From: Macrococcus epidermidis
Lineage (GTDB): Bacteria > Bacillota > Bacilli > Staphylococcales > Staphylococcaceae
NCBI RefSeq assembly: GCF_003259695.1
Contig: NZ_PZJH01000001.1
Coordinates: forward strand, 434,001 to 498,000
Length of the DNA stretch: 64,000 bases
Reading direction: 5' to 3'
Shown: piece by piece, positions 8,922 to 17,785 of the stretch
How the letters are laid out: each line of letters opens with the position of its first letter
How positions within the stretch are numbered: position 1 is the first letter of the stretch
Notes under the pieces: generated by a model
Told to the model about the DNA's origin: nothing
Database searches by the model: none
Seen by the model: the letters and a program-made list of their open reading frames with translations, nothing else
Translations under genes and position numbers: made by a program

Positions 8922-10733
8922 ATGCATAAGAATTTCAAAACGTTACTACTCGTCTTAATCGATACCTTAATAGTAATTGGCTCAGTATTTCTTGCCTGGT
9001 TAATTATTAAAGGATCGACTCCTGAGCCGAATATATACTTTGTAGTAACAGCTGTATCGATATTATTAGCCTATCTCTTATTTGCCTTTTTATTTAATTT
9101 ATTTAATAGATTATGGATTTACGCAAGTGTTAAAGAATTATTATCTATTGTTTATGCCGTAACATTAGCAGTATTTGTCGGTACAGTATTAACATATTTA
9201 GTTTTAACTTTGATGAAAGAAACGAACAACATTATCTTTGGTGCAGTAATCATCATTTGGTTATGCCTTATCGTCTTTATTGGAGCAACACGTATTTTCT
9301 TTAGAGTTTTCAAAAAGAATAATGAGAATACTGAAGAATTTGAACGTGTATTAATATTTGGTGCTGGTCGAGGCGGTACAACACTCGCACGCCAAATGGA
9401 AAATGTACCTTCTATGAAAATGAAGCCGGTAGTATTTTTAGATGATGATGTTAACAAATATAAGCAAGTCATTAACGGTGTTAAAGTGATGGGTTCTCGA
9501 AATGATTTACGTGCTTCGATCGATAAATATAATATTGATAAAGTAATTCTAGCGATTCCATCGTTGACTCAATATAAATTAAAAGAACTTTATGATATAT
9601 GTATTGAGTCAGGCGTTAAAGTTCAAATAATGCCTAATATTGATGATGTATTAACAGGAAAAAAAGAAGTTGCCCATCTTAAAAATATTGATTTAGAAGA
9701 TTTACTCGGTCGAGATCCTGTTAAATTAGATTCAGATGGTATTCGAGATGAAATTAATAATAAAACAATATTAATTACTGGCGCTGGAGGCTCTATTGGT
9801 TCTGAAATCGTTAGACAAGCTTCTAGCTTTGGTCCGAAACGTGTGTTATTAGTAGGTCATGGTGAGAATAGTATATATAACATCACAATGGAAATGAAGA
9901 ATCGTTTTAAGGATGGACACATTAATTTTGTACCTGTTATTGCCGATATTCAGGATCGTGACAGAATGTTTAAAATTGTTGAGAAATATCGTCCAGACAT
10001 CGTTTTCCATGCTGCAGCACATAAACATGTACCATTAATGGAAGCTAATCCTAAAGAAGCGATTAAAAATAATATTTTTGGCACAAAAAATATTGCTGAA
10101 GCGAGTGATGCATTTGGCGTTAAAACATTTGTAATGGTGTCAACTGATAAAGCAGTTAATCCGCCAAATATCATGGGTGCAACGAAACGTTGGGCAGAAA
10201 TGGTTGTACAAAATTTAGACAAACGATCTGAAACTAAATTTGTTGCTGTTCGTTTTGGTAATGTTTTAGGTAGTCGTGGATCAGTAATTCCATTATTTAA
10301 AAAGCAAATTGAAAATGGTGGTCCTGTAACAGTCACACATCCTGATATCACAAGATATTTCATGACGATTCCAGAAGCAAGTAGACTCGTTATACAGGCA
10401 GGAGTACTAGCTGATGGTGGGGAAGTGTTTGTACTTGATATGGGAGAACCAGTTAAAATCGTCGATTTAGCAAAAAATGTTATTGAACTTGCGGGTTATT
10501 CAATTGAAGATATTGGTATTGAATTCACTGGATTAAGACCTGGTGAAAAAATGTACGAAGAATTATTGAATGAAAATGAGGTTTCTGAAGATCAAGTTCA
10601 TGAAAAAATTTATGTTGGTCGTGCAGTACCTAAAGACTATGATGCGTTAATGGCAGATATTGATCGATTAATGTCAATGTCTGATGATGATGTTAAGGCA
10701 CTTGTGATCGGTGAAGCAAATAAGAAGTTTTAA
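8922..10733 (+). CDS. capD: Membrane-bound UDP-sugar 4,6-dehydratase, CapD/PglF family
   Basis: A 603-residue protein with four N-terminal membrane helices (about 8-28, 42-62, 75-97, 102-122), a CoA-binding-like Rossmann domain (FGAGRGG near 145) and a C-terminal SDR dehydratase with GAGGSIGSE near 287. VSTDKAVNPPNIMGATKR carries the non-tyrosine catalytic set typical of PglF/FlaA1/CapD enzymes. These convert UDP-GlcNAc to the 4-keto-6-deoxy sugar; PglF does so as the first step to bacillosamine. Given the PglE- and PglD-like genes in the locus, the same role is inferred. S. aureus CapD supplies the FucNAc branch instead, so the exact product needs biochemical proof. Confidence 0.85.
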   Translation: MHKNFKTLLLVLIDTLIVIGSVFLAWLIIKGSTPEPNIYFVVTAVSILLAYLLFAFLFNLFNRLWIYASVKELLSIVYAVTLAVFVGTVLTYLVLTLMKETNNIIFGAVIIIWLCLIVFIGATRIFFRVFKKNNENTEEFERVLIFGAGRGGTTLARQMENVPSMKMKPVVFLDDDVNKYKQVINGVKVMGSRNDLRASIDKYNIDKVILAIPSLTQYKLKELYDICIESGVKVQIMPNIDDVLTGKKEVAHLKNIDLEDLLGRDPVKLDSDGIRDEINNKTILITGAGGSIGSEIVRQASSFGPKRVLLVGHGENSIYNITMEMKNRFKDGHINFVPVIADIQDRDRMFKIVEKYRPDIVFHAAAHKHVPLMEANPKEAIKNNIFGTKNIAEASDAFGVKTFVMVSTDKAVNPPNIMGATKRWAEMVVQNLDKRSETKFVAVRFGNVLGSRGSVIPLFKKQIENGGPVTVTHPDITRYFMTIPEASRLVIQAGVLADGGEVFVLDMGEPVKIVDLAKNVIELAGYSIEDIGIEFTGLRPGEKMYEELLNENEVSEDQVHEKIYVGRAVPKDYDALMADIDRLMSMSDDDVKALVIGEANKKF

Positions 10734-10771
10734 TTATAACCGAACAAAATAAGTGAGTAGGAGTACAAGCA

Positions 10772-11974
10772 ATGGAAAAAAGTCAAATACGAACTGCTGT
10801 AATTTTTACAGCGTTTATTACAATAATGTTTTTAATAACCATCGCCTTGTATTATGTGAGCTTAGCTACTGGATACCATGGTCTCGCTATCCCCATTTTA
10901 GGTGGTAGTGATGATGGAGTATTCTATTTAGAAAATGCACTTGAAATTAAGAATGGTGGTAATGCCATTCTTACTTCAGTGCATGTTCTTGTATTAGGCT
11001 ATGTTTTAAAGCTCTTTAATACAGAATATGTATTTTACTTAAAGATGTTTAACTTTTTAGGTGTTATACTGTTTGCGATTGTTTCGTATTTATTAATACG
11101 TACATTAGTTGGTAATCGACATGCAATGAATCTTTATAGTTTGTTTTTAGGGATGATGTTACTATTTATTAGTTTCGTCTATGTTTCAACCATTTCCATT
11201 ATCCGTGATATTTGGATATTTGATTTCTTCTTGTTAACGGTTTGGTTATTTGCTATTTTTCTAAAATCAAATAGTATTGCAAAAGTTTTATTAATAATAC
11301 CTATATTGTTATCTATGTTTCTATTATTTAGTTATAGAGATTATGCGGCAGCCTCATTTTTAGGTGCGGCAGGATTATTTATCTTCTTTAATCGCAAAAA
11401 TAAATCTACAAATACTGGACTTGTAGTGATCACTGTTCTTGTATTACTTGGAATTTACTATACTGTGTTAAAAGACTTTGAAATTCCTTTTGTAGGTCTA
11501 AGCTTAGCTGATGCCTTAAATTATCGTAAAAACGGACAAGAACTGTATGCTGGTGCAAGTCAGTTGAATATTTCACTGGATCAACCGAATTACATTTTCT
11601 TTTTATTCAGTTATGTTTATAGTCTTATCAGTAATGCATTAGGACCATTACCTTTTCAAGTACGTGGTTTTAGTACACTTGTATTATTCTTAACAGAATC
11701 AATTCCTATGACAATTATTTTCTTTTATATATATAAAAATAGAAAATCATTAGAATATATCGATAAAATGTTATTAACACAAAGTTTAATCTGGTTTTTA
11801 TTTATTGGAATAACAAATGATAATCTAGGTACAGGTTCACGTCTTAGAATTTCAGGCTACTTATTTATCTTGCTCGTATTTGCAAAAATTTTCTATATGA
11901 AAAATTGGGGCAAAAAAATAGATGAAAAACATGAAATTTGGAAAAATAAAAGTCAGTTTGTAAACAGAAGATGA
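10772..11974 (+). CDS. Polytopic membrane protein, candidate Wzy polymerase
   Basis: A 400-residue protein with about 10-11 predicted membrane helices, beginning at residues 8-30, and a long external loop (about 30-65) containing GGSDDGVFYLENALEI. A second non-membrane loop near residues 235-275 includes YRKNGQELYAGASQ. I recognise no sequence family. The locus otherwise has a flippase, a chain-length regulator and an initiating transferase but no polymerase, so this is the best Wzy candidate; Wzy proteins diverge strongly. An alternative is a GT-C-like or acyl-modifying membrane protein. Confidence 0.55.
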   Translation: MEKSQIRTAVIFTAFITIMFLITIALYYVSLATGYHGLAIPILGGSDDGVFYLENALEIKNGGNAILTSVHVLVLGYVLKLFNTEYVFYLKMFNFLGVILFAIVSYLLIRTLVGNRHAMNLYSLFLGMMLLFISFVYVSTISIIRDIWIFDFFLLTVWLFAIFLKSNSIAKVLLIIPILLSMFLLFSYRDYAAASFLGAAGLFIFFNRKNKSTNTGLVVITVLVLLGIYYTVLKDFEIPFVGLSLADALNYRKNGQELYAGASQLNISLDQPNYIFFLFSYVYSLISNALGPLPFQVRGFSTLVLFLTESIPMTIIFFYIYKNRKSLEYIDKMLLTQSLIWFLFIGITNDNLGTGSRLRISGYLFILLVFAKIFYMKNWGKKIDEKHEIWKNKSQFVNRR

Positions 11975-11982
11975 GGTGACCT

Positions 11983-12972
11983 ATGGATTTCTTAAAATTA
12001 AGAGAAGAGTTTAAAACGCAAAGTTATGATTCAATTGTTCTAGCGACAACTTCTAATCATCGTTCCGATTTTCTTAGATTACCTGATAAATATATTAATG
12101 GTCAGAAATGTATGAGTTTCTCAATCGCTAATCCAGCGATAGCGACAGAAGTAATTCAAATCTTTGATGGTACTGCAAAATATATTTATGTAGATGTTGA
12201 AAGAAAACAAGATATAGATTTTATTACGATTGCACAAGAGAATATACAAATAAGTCGTTTACGTGAAATGAAGCCTAACGATTTAGCTATGGAAGCGGCA
12301 GATATTTTAATCTACAAAACAATTAAAGATAAGAATTCAAATGTATTAATTGTTGGTACAGGAAATATAGGTATTAAACTTGCTATACGTTTAACAGAAC
12401 GTAACTATAATGTCTTCTTACACGGACGTAATAAAGAAAAGGTCGATAACTTTGTAACGATGATAAATCAAATGTTACCAAAATATAGTAAAAAAATTAA
12501 AGCATGGAACGAAGAATCTATAGATGTATTATGCTCGATGGTTTCTGCAGTTGAAGTAATTGATGATTCATATATTCCATACCTTAAAAATGGTGCGCTT
12601 GCAATCGACGGAGGCATCGGCAATTTCTCTAAAGGATTTATTAAAAATGCACATTTAAAAGATATCAATGTGTTACGTTTAGACGTACGAATTTCAAATG
12701 ACCTACTAAATGGTATAGATCAATCTTATAATTCTAATTTCTTTACTGATATTAAAGGTGAAAAGGATTTTAATGGTATCCATATCGTATCTGGTGGTAT
12801 TATTGGAAAAGAGGGAGATGTAATCGTTGATCGAATCCATATTCCTAAACGCGTTATAGGCATTGCTAATGGCATCGGTGGTGTAAAACCAGTTGATACA
12901 ATCAGTGATAAAGAAAAAGAACAAATCAATATCATTAATGAAGAAATTCGAAAAGAGGCAGATAGAAAATGA
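11983..12972 (+). CDS. Unrecognised Rossmann-fold oxidoreductase-like protein of the capsule locus
   Basis: A 329-residue soluble protein. [20 protein letters not shown] (residues 121-140) is a textbook NAD(P)-binding beta-alpha-beta turn followed by [12 protein letters not shown], where HGR would suit NADP. The first 110 residues are a separate domain. After the Rossmann core come [15 protein letters not shown] and [13 protein letters not shown], both glycine-rich. The layout resembles shikimate/quinate or alanine dehydrogenase folds but no specific family is recognised. Its last four bases overlap the sugar transferase start (ATGA), so it is translationally coupled to a capsule gene. Possible roles are making an unusual sugar or a non-sugar substituent. 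Confidence 0.6.
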   Translation: MDFLKLREEFKTQSYDSIVLATTSNHRSDFLRLPDKYINGQKCMSFSIANPAIATEVIQIFDGTAKYIYVDVERKQDIDFITIAQENIQISRLREMKPNDLAMEAADILIYKTIKDKNSNVLIVGTGNIGIKLAIRLTERNYNVFLHGRNKEKVDNFVTMINQMLPKYSKKIKAWNEESIDVLCSMVSAVEVIDDSYIPYLKNGALAIDGGIGNFSKGFIKNAHLKDINVLRLDVRISNDLLNGIDQSYNSNFFTDIKGEKDFNGIHIVSGGIIGKEGDVIVDRIHIPKRVIGIANGIGGVKPVDTISDKEKEQINIINEEIRKEADRK

Positions 12973-13559
12973 AAAGACTATTTGATATCGCAGTAAGTGG
13001 GACAGCACTTGTATTACTTAGCCCTGTTATCGTAACTTCTGCAGTGCTGATTAAGAAAAAGCTTGGTTCACCCGTATTATTTAAGCAAACTCGTCCTGGT
13101 AAAAACGGTGAACCATTTGAGATTTATAAATTTCGTACAATGACTGACGAGAGAGATACACAAGGTGAATTATTACCTGATGCAGAGCGTTTAACTGATT
13201 TCGGTAAAACATTACGTAAACTCAGTATCGATGAATTACCTCAATTGTTAAATGTGTTAAAAGGTGATATTAGCTTAGTCGGACCTCGTCCATTACTGAT
13301 GCAATATTTACCATTATATAATGAACATCAAAAACGACGTATGGAAGTTCGACCTGGGATTACTGGGTGGGCACAAGTAAATGGTCGTAATAACATCAGT
13401 TGGGAAGAAAAATTTGATTTAGATGTATGGTATGTTGACCATCAAAGTTTTATACTAGATTTATACATCATATACTTAACAGTTGTAAAAGTATTTAAAC
13501 AGTCAGATATTAGTCAGGATGGGCATGCTACAGTACCGGCATTTACTGGTACAAAATAA
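12969..13559 (+). CDS. Initiating phosphosugar transferase, PglC/CapM/WcaJ C-terminal type
   Basis: A 196-residue monotopic enzyme. A single N-terminal re-entrant hydrophobic segment (about 8-28) is followed by [46 protein letters not shown] and [13 protein letters not shown], all hallmarks of the bacterial sugar transferase family. It has only the catalytic domain, like PglC, without the large N-terminal region of WbaP. It would attach the first sugar phosphate to undecaprenyl phosphate at the inner membrane face. Adjacent bacillosamine-type genes suggest diNAc-bacillosamine as the substrate. Confidence 0.85.
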   Translation: MKRLFDIAVSGTALVLLSPVIVTSAVLIKKKLGSPVLFKQTRPGKNGEPFEIYKFRTMTDERDTQGELLPDAERLTDFGKTLRKLSIDELPQLLNVLKGDISLVGPRPLLMQYLPLYNEHQKRRMEVRPGITGWAQVNGRNNISWEEKFDLDVWYVDHQSFILDLYIIYLTVVKVFKQSDISQDGHATVPAFTGTK

Positions 13560-13588
13560 AATCGTAATAAATGAAAGAGGGCATTATA

Positions 13589-14725
13589 ATGAATAAACGT
13601 TTACATTTATCAATTGCACATATCGGTGAAAATGAACAAAAATATGTTAAAGAAGCATTTGATCAAAATTGGGTTGCTCCTCTCGGACCTAACGTAGATA
13701 AATTTGAAGAAGTAGTATCTAATTATGTAGGAAGACATTCAGGTGCGGCTTTAAATTCTGGAACTTCAGCGATTCACTTAGCAATTAAATTGTTAGATAT
13801 TAAAGAAGGAGACACAGTCTTCTGTTCTTCACTGACATTTATTGCAAGTGCAAATCCAATTTGCTACGAAAAAGCAACGCCTGTATTTATCGATAGTGAA
13901 CGCGAAACATGGAATATGTCTCCTGTTGCATTAGAAAAAGCATTAAAAGAAGCGAAAGTTAATGGTAAATTACCGAAAGCAGTTGTGATTGTAAACCTTT
14001 ATGGTCAACCTGCGAAGTTCGATGAATTACTTGCATTATGTGATGAATACGGTGTACCAGTAATTGAAGATTCAGCTGAAAGTTTAGGTGCTGAATACAA
14101 AGGAAAGAAATCAGGATCTTTTGGTAAGTTCTCAATCTTTTCATTCAATGGCAACAAAATCATCACAACAAGTGGTGGTGGTATGTTGATGACAGATGAT
14201 GATGAATTAACGAAAAAAGCTCGTTTCTTATCTACACAAGCTCGTGATCAGGCTATTCATTATCAACATAGCGTGGTTGGATATAATTACCGTTTAAGTA
14301 ACGTATGTGCAGGTATTGGTCGTGGACAAATGGAAGTTTTAGATGATCGTGTAAATCGTCGTCGTGAAATCTTTGATATTTATGCGCGTGAAATTGGCGA
14401 TATCGATGGTATTGAATTAATGCCTGAATTAGCAGAAACGAAATCAAATCGTTGGTTAACAGCTTTAACGATTGATCCAGTTAAATTAGGTATTCAACCT
14501 AATGATTTAATTGCTAAATTAGCTGAAGAAAATATTGAATCTCGTCCTGTATGGAAACCATTGCATATGCAACCTGTATTTGAAGGTACAAAATATTATA
14601 CACATGATGAAGATGTTGCCAAAGATTTATTCGAAAGAGGATTATGTTTACCATCAGCTTCATTAATGACTGACGAAGATGTTGTATTTGTTTGCGATTC
14701 AATTAAGAAAATTATTCAAAAATAA
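13589..14725 (+). CDS. PLP-dependent sugar aminotransferase, DegT/DnrJ/EryC1 family (PglE-like)
   Basis: A 378-residue enzyme. NSGTSAIHLAIKLL (57-70) forms the phosphate-binding cup, VIEDSAESLGAEYKGKKSGSFG carries the PLP-ring aspartate, and FSFNGNKIITTSGGG has the Schiff-base lysine at Lys190. Family members aminate 4-keto-6-deoxy UDP-sugars with glutamate; NGNKIITTSGGGML is especially PglE-like. ATG 13589 is chosen over ATG 13571 because GAAAGAGGG (13573-13581) then serves as ribosome binding site and translation starts MNKRLHLSIAHIG, as in homologues. It should take the CapD product and pass it to the PglD-like enzyme encoded at 3216-3839. Confidence 0.85.
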   Translation: MNKRLHLSIAHIGENEQKYVKEAFDQNWVAPLGPNVDKFEEVVSNYVGRHSGAALNSGTSAIHLAIKLLDIKEGDTVFCSSLTFIASANPICYEKATPVFIDSERETWNMSPVALEKALKEAKVNGKLPKAVVIVNLYGQPAKFDELLALCDEYGVPVIEDSAESLGAEYKGKKSGSFGKFSIFSFNGNKIITTSGGGMLMTDDDELTKKARFLSTQARDQAIHYQHSVVGYNYRLSNVCAGIGRGQMEVLDDRVNRRREIFDIYAREIGDIDGIELMPELAETKSNRWLTALTIDPVKLGIQPNDLIAKLAEENIESRPVWKPLHMQPVFEGTKYYTHDEDVAKDLFERGLCLPSASLMTDEDVVFVCDSIKKIIQK

Positions 14726-14733
14726 ATCCAATT

Positions 14734-14765
14734 AAAAACTGAAATGAAAGTTTCAGTTTTTTTTT
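14734..14765 (+). terminator. Intrinsic terminator after the aminotransferase gene
   Basis: AAAAACTGAAA (14734-14744), a 6-base loop, then TTTCAGTTTTT continuing into an 8-base T run. It separates the capsule genes from the two YdcF-like genes. Confidence 0.75.
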
Positions 14766-14804
14766 GAATAAAGTGAAAAATGAGCTGTTGAAAGTGGGTT
14801 TTAT

Positions 14805-15371
14805 ATGAAAAACTTTTGGCGACTATTATTAATATTTACCATTCTTTTATATATTGGAAGTACATTAGTATTTACAATCTTTCATCATCAATTCAAACAT
14901 CTAGCGATAAATGATCATATAAAATCAAGTAATTGTGTATTGGTTTATAACCCTGAGCAAGATAAAGAGATATTAAGCACTGCAAAACAATTATTAGTTA
15001 AAAATCCAGGAAGTAAACTTATATATACGCCTTTTATTGTCAATGATGATGTTAATAGTTTACAATTACTGAAAGAAGTAGGCATTAATAAGTCGAGCGT
15101 CATTCCAGAATATTATAGTGTTTCTATGAAAGATTCAGCGATAAGTGCTGCTGAAATTATGCATAATGAAAATATGGATGATTGTATTCTTGTTGGGCGT
15201 GACTATGAAATGAAACGTTTAGTTTCAACATTTGAGAAAACTAATCCATTATTTAACTTTTATCATCAGTCTGTGAAATTAAAAGGTAAGAATTATTTAG
15301 AAACAGCTGAAGGTAGAAAATCAGCAGAACATGAGTTATGGCAATATCCAAAACTATGGTTAAATCGATAA
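14805..15371 (+). CDS. Divergent YdcF/DUF218-like membrane-anchored protein
   Basis: A 188-residue protein with one N-terminal helix (about 7-26) and an extracytoplasmic domain. The order of elements (LVYNPEQDKEILSTAKQLLVKNP, IYTPFIVND, LQLLKEVGINKSSVIPEY, DDCILVGRDYEMKR) parallels the DUF218 protein encoded directly downstream, so it looks like a diverged tandem copy. The conserved SDYHATR-type motif is degenerate. It may not bind the family ligand. Function unknown; envelope-related role inferred from location and family. Confidence 0.55.
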   Translation: MKNFWRLLLIFTILLYIGSTLVFTIFHHQFKHLAINDHIKSSNCVLVYNPEQDKEILSTAKQLLVKNPGSKLIYTPFIVNDDVNSLQLLKEVGINKSSVIPEYYSVSMKDSAISAAEIMHNENMDDCILVGRDYEMKRLVSTFEKTNPLFNFYHQSVKLKGKNYLETAEGRKSAEHELWQYPKLWLNR

Positions 15372-15387
15372 CAGGAGGAACAAATCA

Positions 15388-15972
15388 ATGAAGAAGAAAT
15401 TGCTTGGTATTATCGGTGTGTTATTATTATTAGCAATCATTGCAGTGGGAATTGGAATATGGAGTTATAACAATGTTGATCATGGTGATAAACCGAAGAA
15501 AAGCGATGTAATCATAATGATTGATGGTGGAGATAGTGGTCGATATACTGAAACAGGTCGTTTCTATGAAGAAAACTATGCACCTAAAGTCATGATTTCA
15601 CCTGCAATTGAAGATAAAAATGGTTTAAATAATGTTAAAGCAGTAGAAGAAGCGGGTGTACCAAGTAAGGCTATAATAAAAGAGATGAAGGCTACATCAA
15701 CCTGGACTAATGCTACGGAAACTTTAAAATTAATGAAAGAACATAATTTAAAGTCAGCGTTAGTAGTTACAAGTGATTATCATGCAACGCGTACGAAACT
15801 TGCATACGATCGTGCAAATAAAGATTATGGCTATGATATTTCAGTAGTCGGTGTTAAAAGTAAAGATGGACTTAAATGGAATGAATATCAGTCAGGTAAA
15901 GATCAAGCATTCCGTGAAGCGTATATTCTTCCGGCATATTGGTTAGGTTTGTATAAATTTATTGACCTATAA
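15388..15972 (+). CDS. YdcF/SanA/ElyC-like DUF218 protein
   Basis: A 194-residue protein with one N-terminal helix (about 5-26) and a DUF218 domain: KSDVIIMIDGGDSGRYTETGRFYEE, ATSTWTNATETLKLMKEHNLKSALVVTSDYHATRTKLAY. Family members (ElyC, SanA) act in envelope or undecaprenyl-carrier metabolism in other bacteria. AGGAGG lies upstream and it starts 17 bases after its sibling. Position at the end of a capsule locus fits an envelope role, but the reaction is unknown. Confidence 0.75.
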   Translation: MKKKLLGIIGVLLLLAIIAVGIGIWSYNNVDHGDKPKKSDVIIMIDGGDSGRYTETGRFYEENYAPKVMISPAIEDKNGLNNVKAVEEAGVPSKAIIKEMKATSTWTNATETLKLMKEHNLKSALVVTSDYHATRTKLAYDRANKDYGYDISVVGVKSKDGLKWNEYQSGKDQAFREAYILPAYWLGLYKFIDL

Positions 15973-15980
15973 ACATATTG

Positions 15981-16010
15981 AAAGCACTAGGAGAAATCCT
16001 AGTGCTTTTT
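15981..16010. terminator. Bidirectional terminator between the DUF218 gene and nsrR
   Basis: An 11-bp perfect stem (15981-15991 with 15998-16008) and a 6-base loop, followed by T run. It ends both convergent genes. Confidence 0.85.
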
Positions 16011-16422
16011 ATAGTGTAAATGTTTTTTTCGCAAGTATATCTTTTAAAGTATATTGATCAAGCACTTTTAAATATGCAGACAAAGCTTCTCCTAACACAC
16101 TCATCAAACCGCAATGATCAATAATTGGACAAGTATTCGTCTCTCTATCAAAGCATTCAACAATATTGAAATGTTCTTCTGTTTTTCTGATAAGTTTGCC
16201 AATATTGATTTCATCAGGAGCCATCTTAAGCGTAATACCACCACAACGACCACGGGTAGTTTCGATATAACCTAAAGTACCTAAATTATTTACAACTTTA
16301 GTTAAATGATTTTTAGAGATATTATAAAATTTTGCAATTTCATCTATTTGTGTACGTTGCTCAGATCTCGCCAGAAACATGAGTACTCGTAAAGAATAGT
16401 CTGAGTATAAAGTAAGCTTCAT
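16009..16422 (-). CDS. nsrR: Nitric-oxide-sensing repressor NsrR, Rrf2 family
   Basis: A 137-residue Rrf2-family protein. The winged helix covers about 1-60 (YSLRVLMFLA, ISKNHLTKVVNNLGTLGYIETTRGRCGG). Three cysteines, Cys90, Cys98 and Cys104 in VECFDRETNTCPIIDHCGL, have the C-X7-C-X5-C spacing of NsrR iron-sulfur ligands. In B. subtilis NsrR loses repression when its cluster reacts with NO. The divergent hmp gene is its classic target and settles the choice against IscR or CymR. Confidence 0.85.
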   Translation of the reverse strand: MKLTLYSDYSLRVLMFLARSEQRTQIDEIAKFYNISKNHLTKVVNNLGTLGYIETTRGRCGGITLKMAPDEINIGKLIRKTEEHFNIVECFDRETNTCPIIDHCGLMSVLGEALSAYLKVLDQYTLKDILAKKTFTL

Positions 16423-16517
16423 GTTAATCCTCTCCTCATACCATTATTATAGTCTTTTTTTTATCAAATAAAAAATTAATATTTTACTAATTTATGAATA
16501 TTATTAAAGGATTATGG

Positions 16518-16546
16518 TTGAGTTTTTCTCTTTATAGATGTAACAT
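16518..16546 (+). promoter_or_regulatory. Candidate hmp promoter
   Basis: TTGAGT (16518-16523), a 17-base spacer and TAACAT (16541-16546). Both hexamers match consensus at four of six positions. The predicted start point lies just upstream of the NsrR-like dyad. Confidence 0.4.
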
Positions 16547-16561
16547 TATAGATGTGTTTTA

Positions 16562-16584
16562 AAGATATATTTTAAATACTACTT
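16562..16584. promoter_or_regulatory. Candidate NsrR operator in front of hmp
   Basis: Two 11-base arms around a single T: AAGATATATTT (16562-16572) and AAATACTACTT (16574-16584). The arms are complementary at eight of eleven positions. The layout matches the known NsrR consensus of AAGATGCATTT-type inverted arms with a one-base centre. It lies 15 bases before the hmp start codon, where a bound repressor would block transcription. Confidence 0.5.
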
Positions 16585-16599
16585 TTAGGGGGAAGAAAA

Positions 16600-17748
16600 A
16601 TGTTAACAGAAGAAACAAAAAGTATTATCAAGGCAACGATTCCGGTTTTAGAAGAGCATGGTGACGCAATTACTACAGCATTTTATAAACATATGTTTGA
16701 AGAACATCCGGAATTACTGAATATTTTCAATAAAACAAATCAAAAATTAGGCCGACAACAGACTGCATTAGCTCAAACAGTAATTGCAGCAGCAAAACAT
16801 ATTGATCATTTAGAAGCCATTATTCCAAATGTTAATCAAATAGCACATAAACATAGAGCTTTACAAATTAAAGAAGAACATTATCCAATCGTTGGAGAGA
16901 ATTTAATTTGGGCGATTGGTCATGTATTAGGAGATGCAGCGACACCAGAAATTATTGATGCATGGACGAAAACATATGGCGTTATCGCTGATGTCTTTAT
17001 TCAAATGGAAAAAGCGTTATATGAAGAAGAAGAATGGCATGATTTTAAACCGTTTAAAGTTATTGATATTAAAGAAGAAAGTGCAGAAATTAAATCATAT
17101 ACTGTTATTTCTGATGATATTAAAGTTCAACCGATTAAAGCTGGACAATATATTACAGTTAAAGTACATCCTGAAAACGAAGAAAATGATGCATTACGCC
17201 ATTATTCAATTTGTTCAGTAGATTCTACTAAAGGGATTAAATTTGCAGTGAAACGTGATGTAGCAGGCAGTGAAAAAGGAATGGTTTCTAATTACTTACA
17301 TGATAATGTAAAAGTTGGAGATGAATTATTATTATCAGCACCGGCAGGAGAGTTTACTGTAGATGCACCGCAAGAGAAAGATATCGTATTAATCAGTGGT
17401 GGTGTAGGTATGACACCAATTATGGCAATGCTAGAAGATGAAGATAAAAAAGGGCGTAATATTAAATTCATACATTCTGCTTATAATAGAGACGCTGTGC
17501 CATTTAAAGCAGAAATAAAGAAATTTCATAATAAAGAAAATGTTCAATTTTTCTTCAATTATTCAGAATCTGTTGGTCGTTTAAATAAAGCAAAATTAAC
17601 GGATATTATAAATGGTAATGAGGAAATTTATATGTGTGGATCTGTTGCTTTCATGGAAGCGATGTTAGAAGTATTCAATGAAATGAATATTGATCGTAGC
17701 CAAGTTCACTTTGAACCATTTGGTCCAAAAATGAGTATAACAATATAA
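16600..17748 (+). CDS. hmp: Flavohemoprotein, nitric oxide dioxygenase
   Basis: A 382-residue three-domain enzyme that oxidises NO to nitrate with O2 and NAD(P)H in the cytoplasm. The globin domain (1-140) has B10 Tyr29 (AFYKHMF) and proximal His85 (HKHRALQI). The FAD domain has RHYSICS, and the NAD domain has ISGGVGMTPIMAML and EIYMCGS. The C-terminus ends HFEPFGPKMSI, as usual. GGGGGAAG precedes ATG 16600. Control by the divergent nsrR is inferred from the dyad upstream. Confidence 0.93.
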   Translation: MLTEETKSIIKATIPVLEEHGDAITTAFYKHMFEEHPELLNIFNKTNQKLGRQQTALAQTVIAAAKHIDHLEAIIPNVNQIAHKHRALQIKEEHYPIVGENLIWAIGHVLGDAATPEIIDAWTKTYGVIADVFIQMEKALYEEEEWHDFKPFKVIDIKEESAEIKSYTVISDDIKVQPIKAGQYITVKVHPENEENDALRHYSICSVDSTKGIKFAVKRDVAGSEKGMVSNYLHDNVKVGDELLLSAPAGEFTVDAPQEKDIVLISGGVGMTPIMAMLEDEDKKGRNIKFIHSAYNRDAVPFKAEIKKFHNKENVQFFFNYSESVGRLNKAKLTDIINGNEEIYMCGSVAFMEAMLEVFNEMNIDRSQVHFEPFGPKMSITI

Positions 17749-17777
17749 AAAACTGGTACATTTGTACCAGTTTTTTT
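17749..17777. terminator. Bidirectional terminator between hmp and folD
   Basis: AAAACTGGTAC pairs with GTACCAGTTTT around an ATTT loop, followed by T run. Confidence 0.85.
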
Positions 17778-17785
17778 GTCTATAT

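Noticed and set aside
9950-10363. 137-codon minus-strand frame inside capD
   Set aside because: Antisense to conserved catalytic segments of capD; no start signal.
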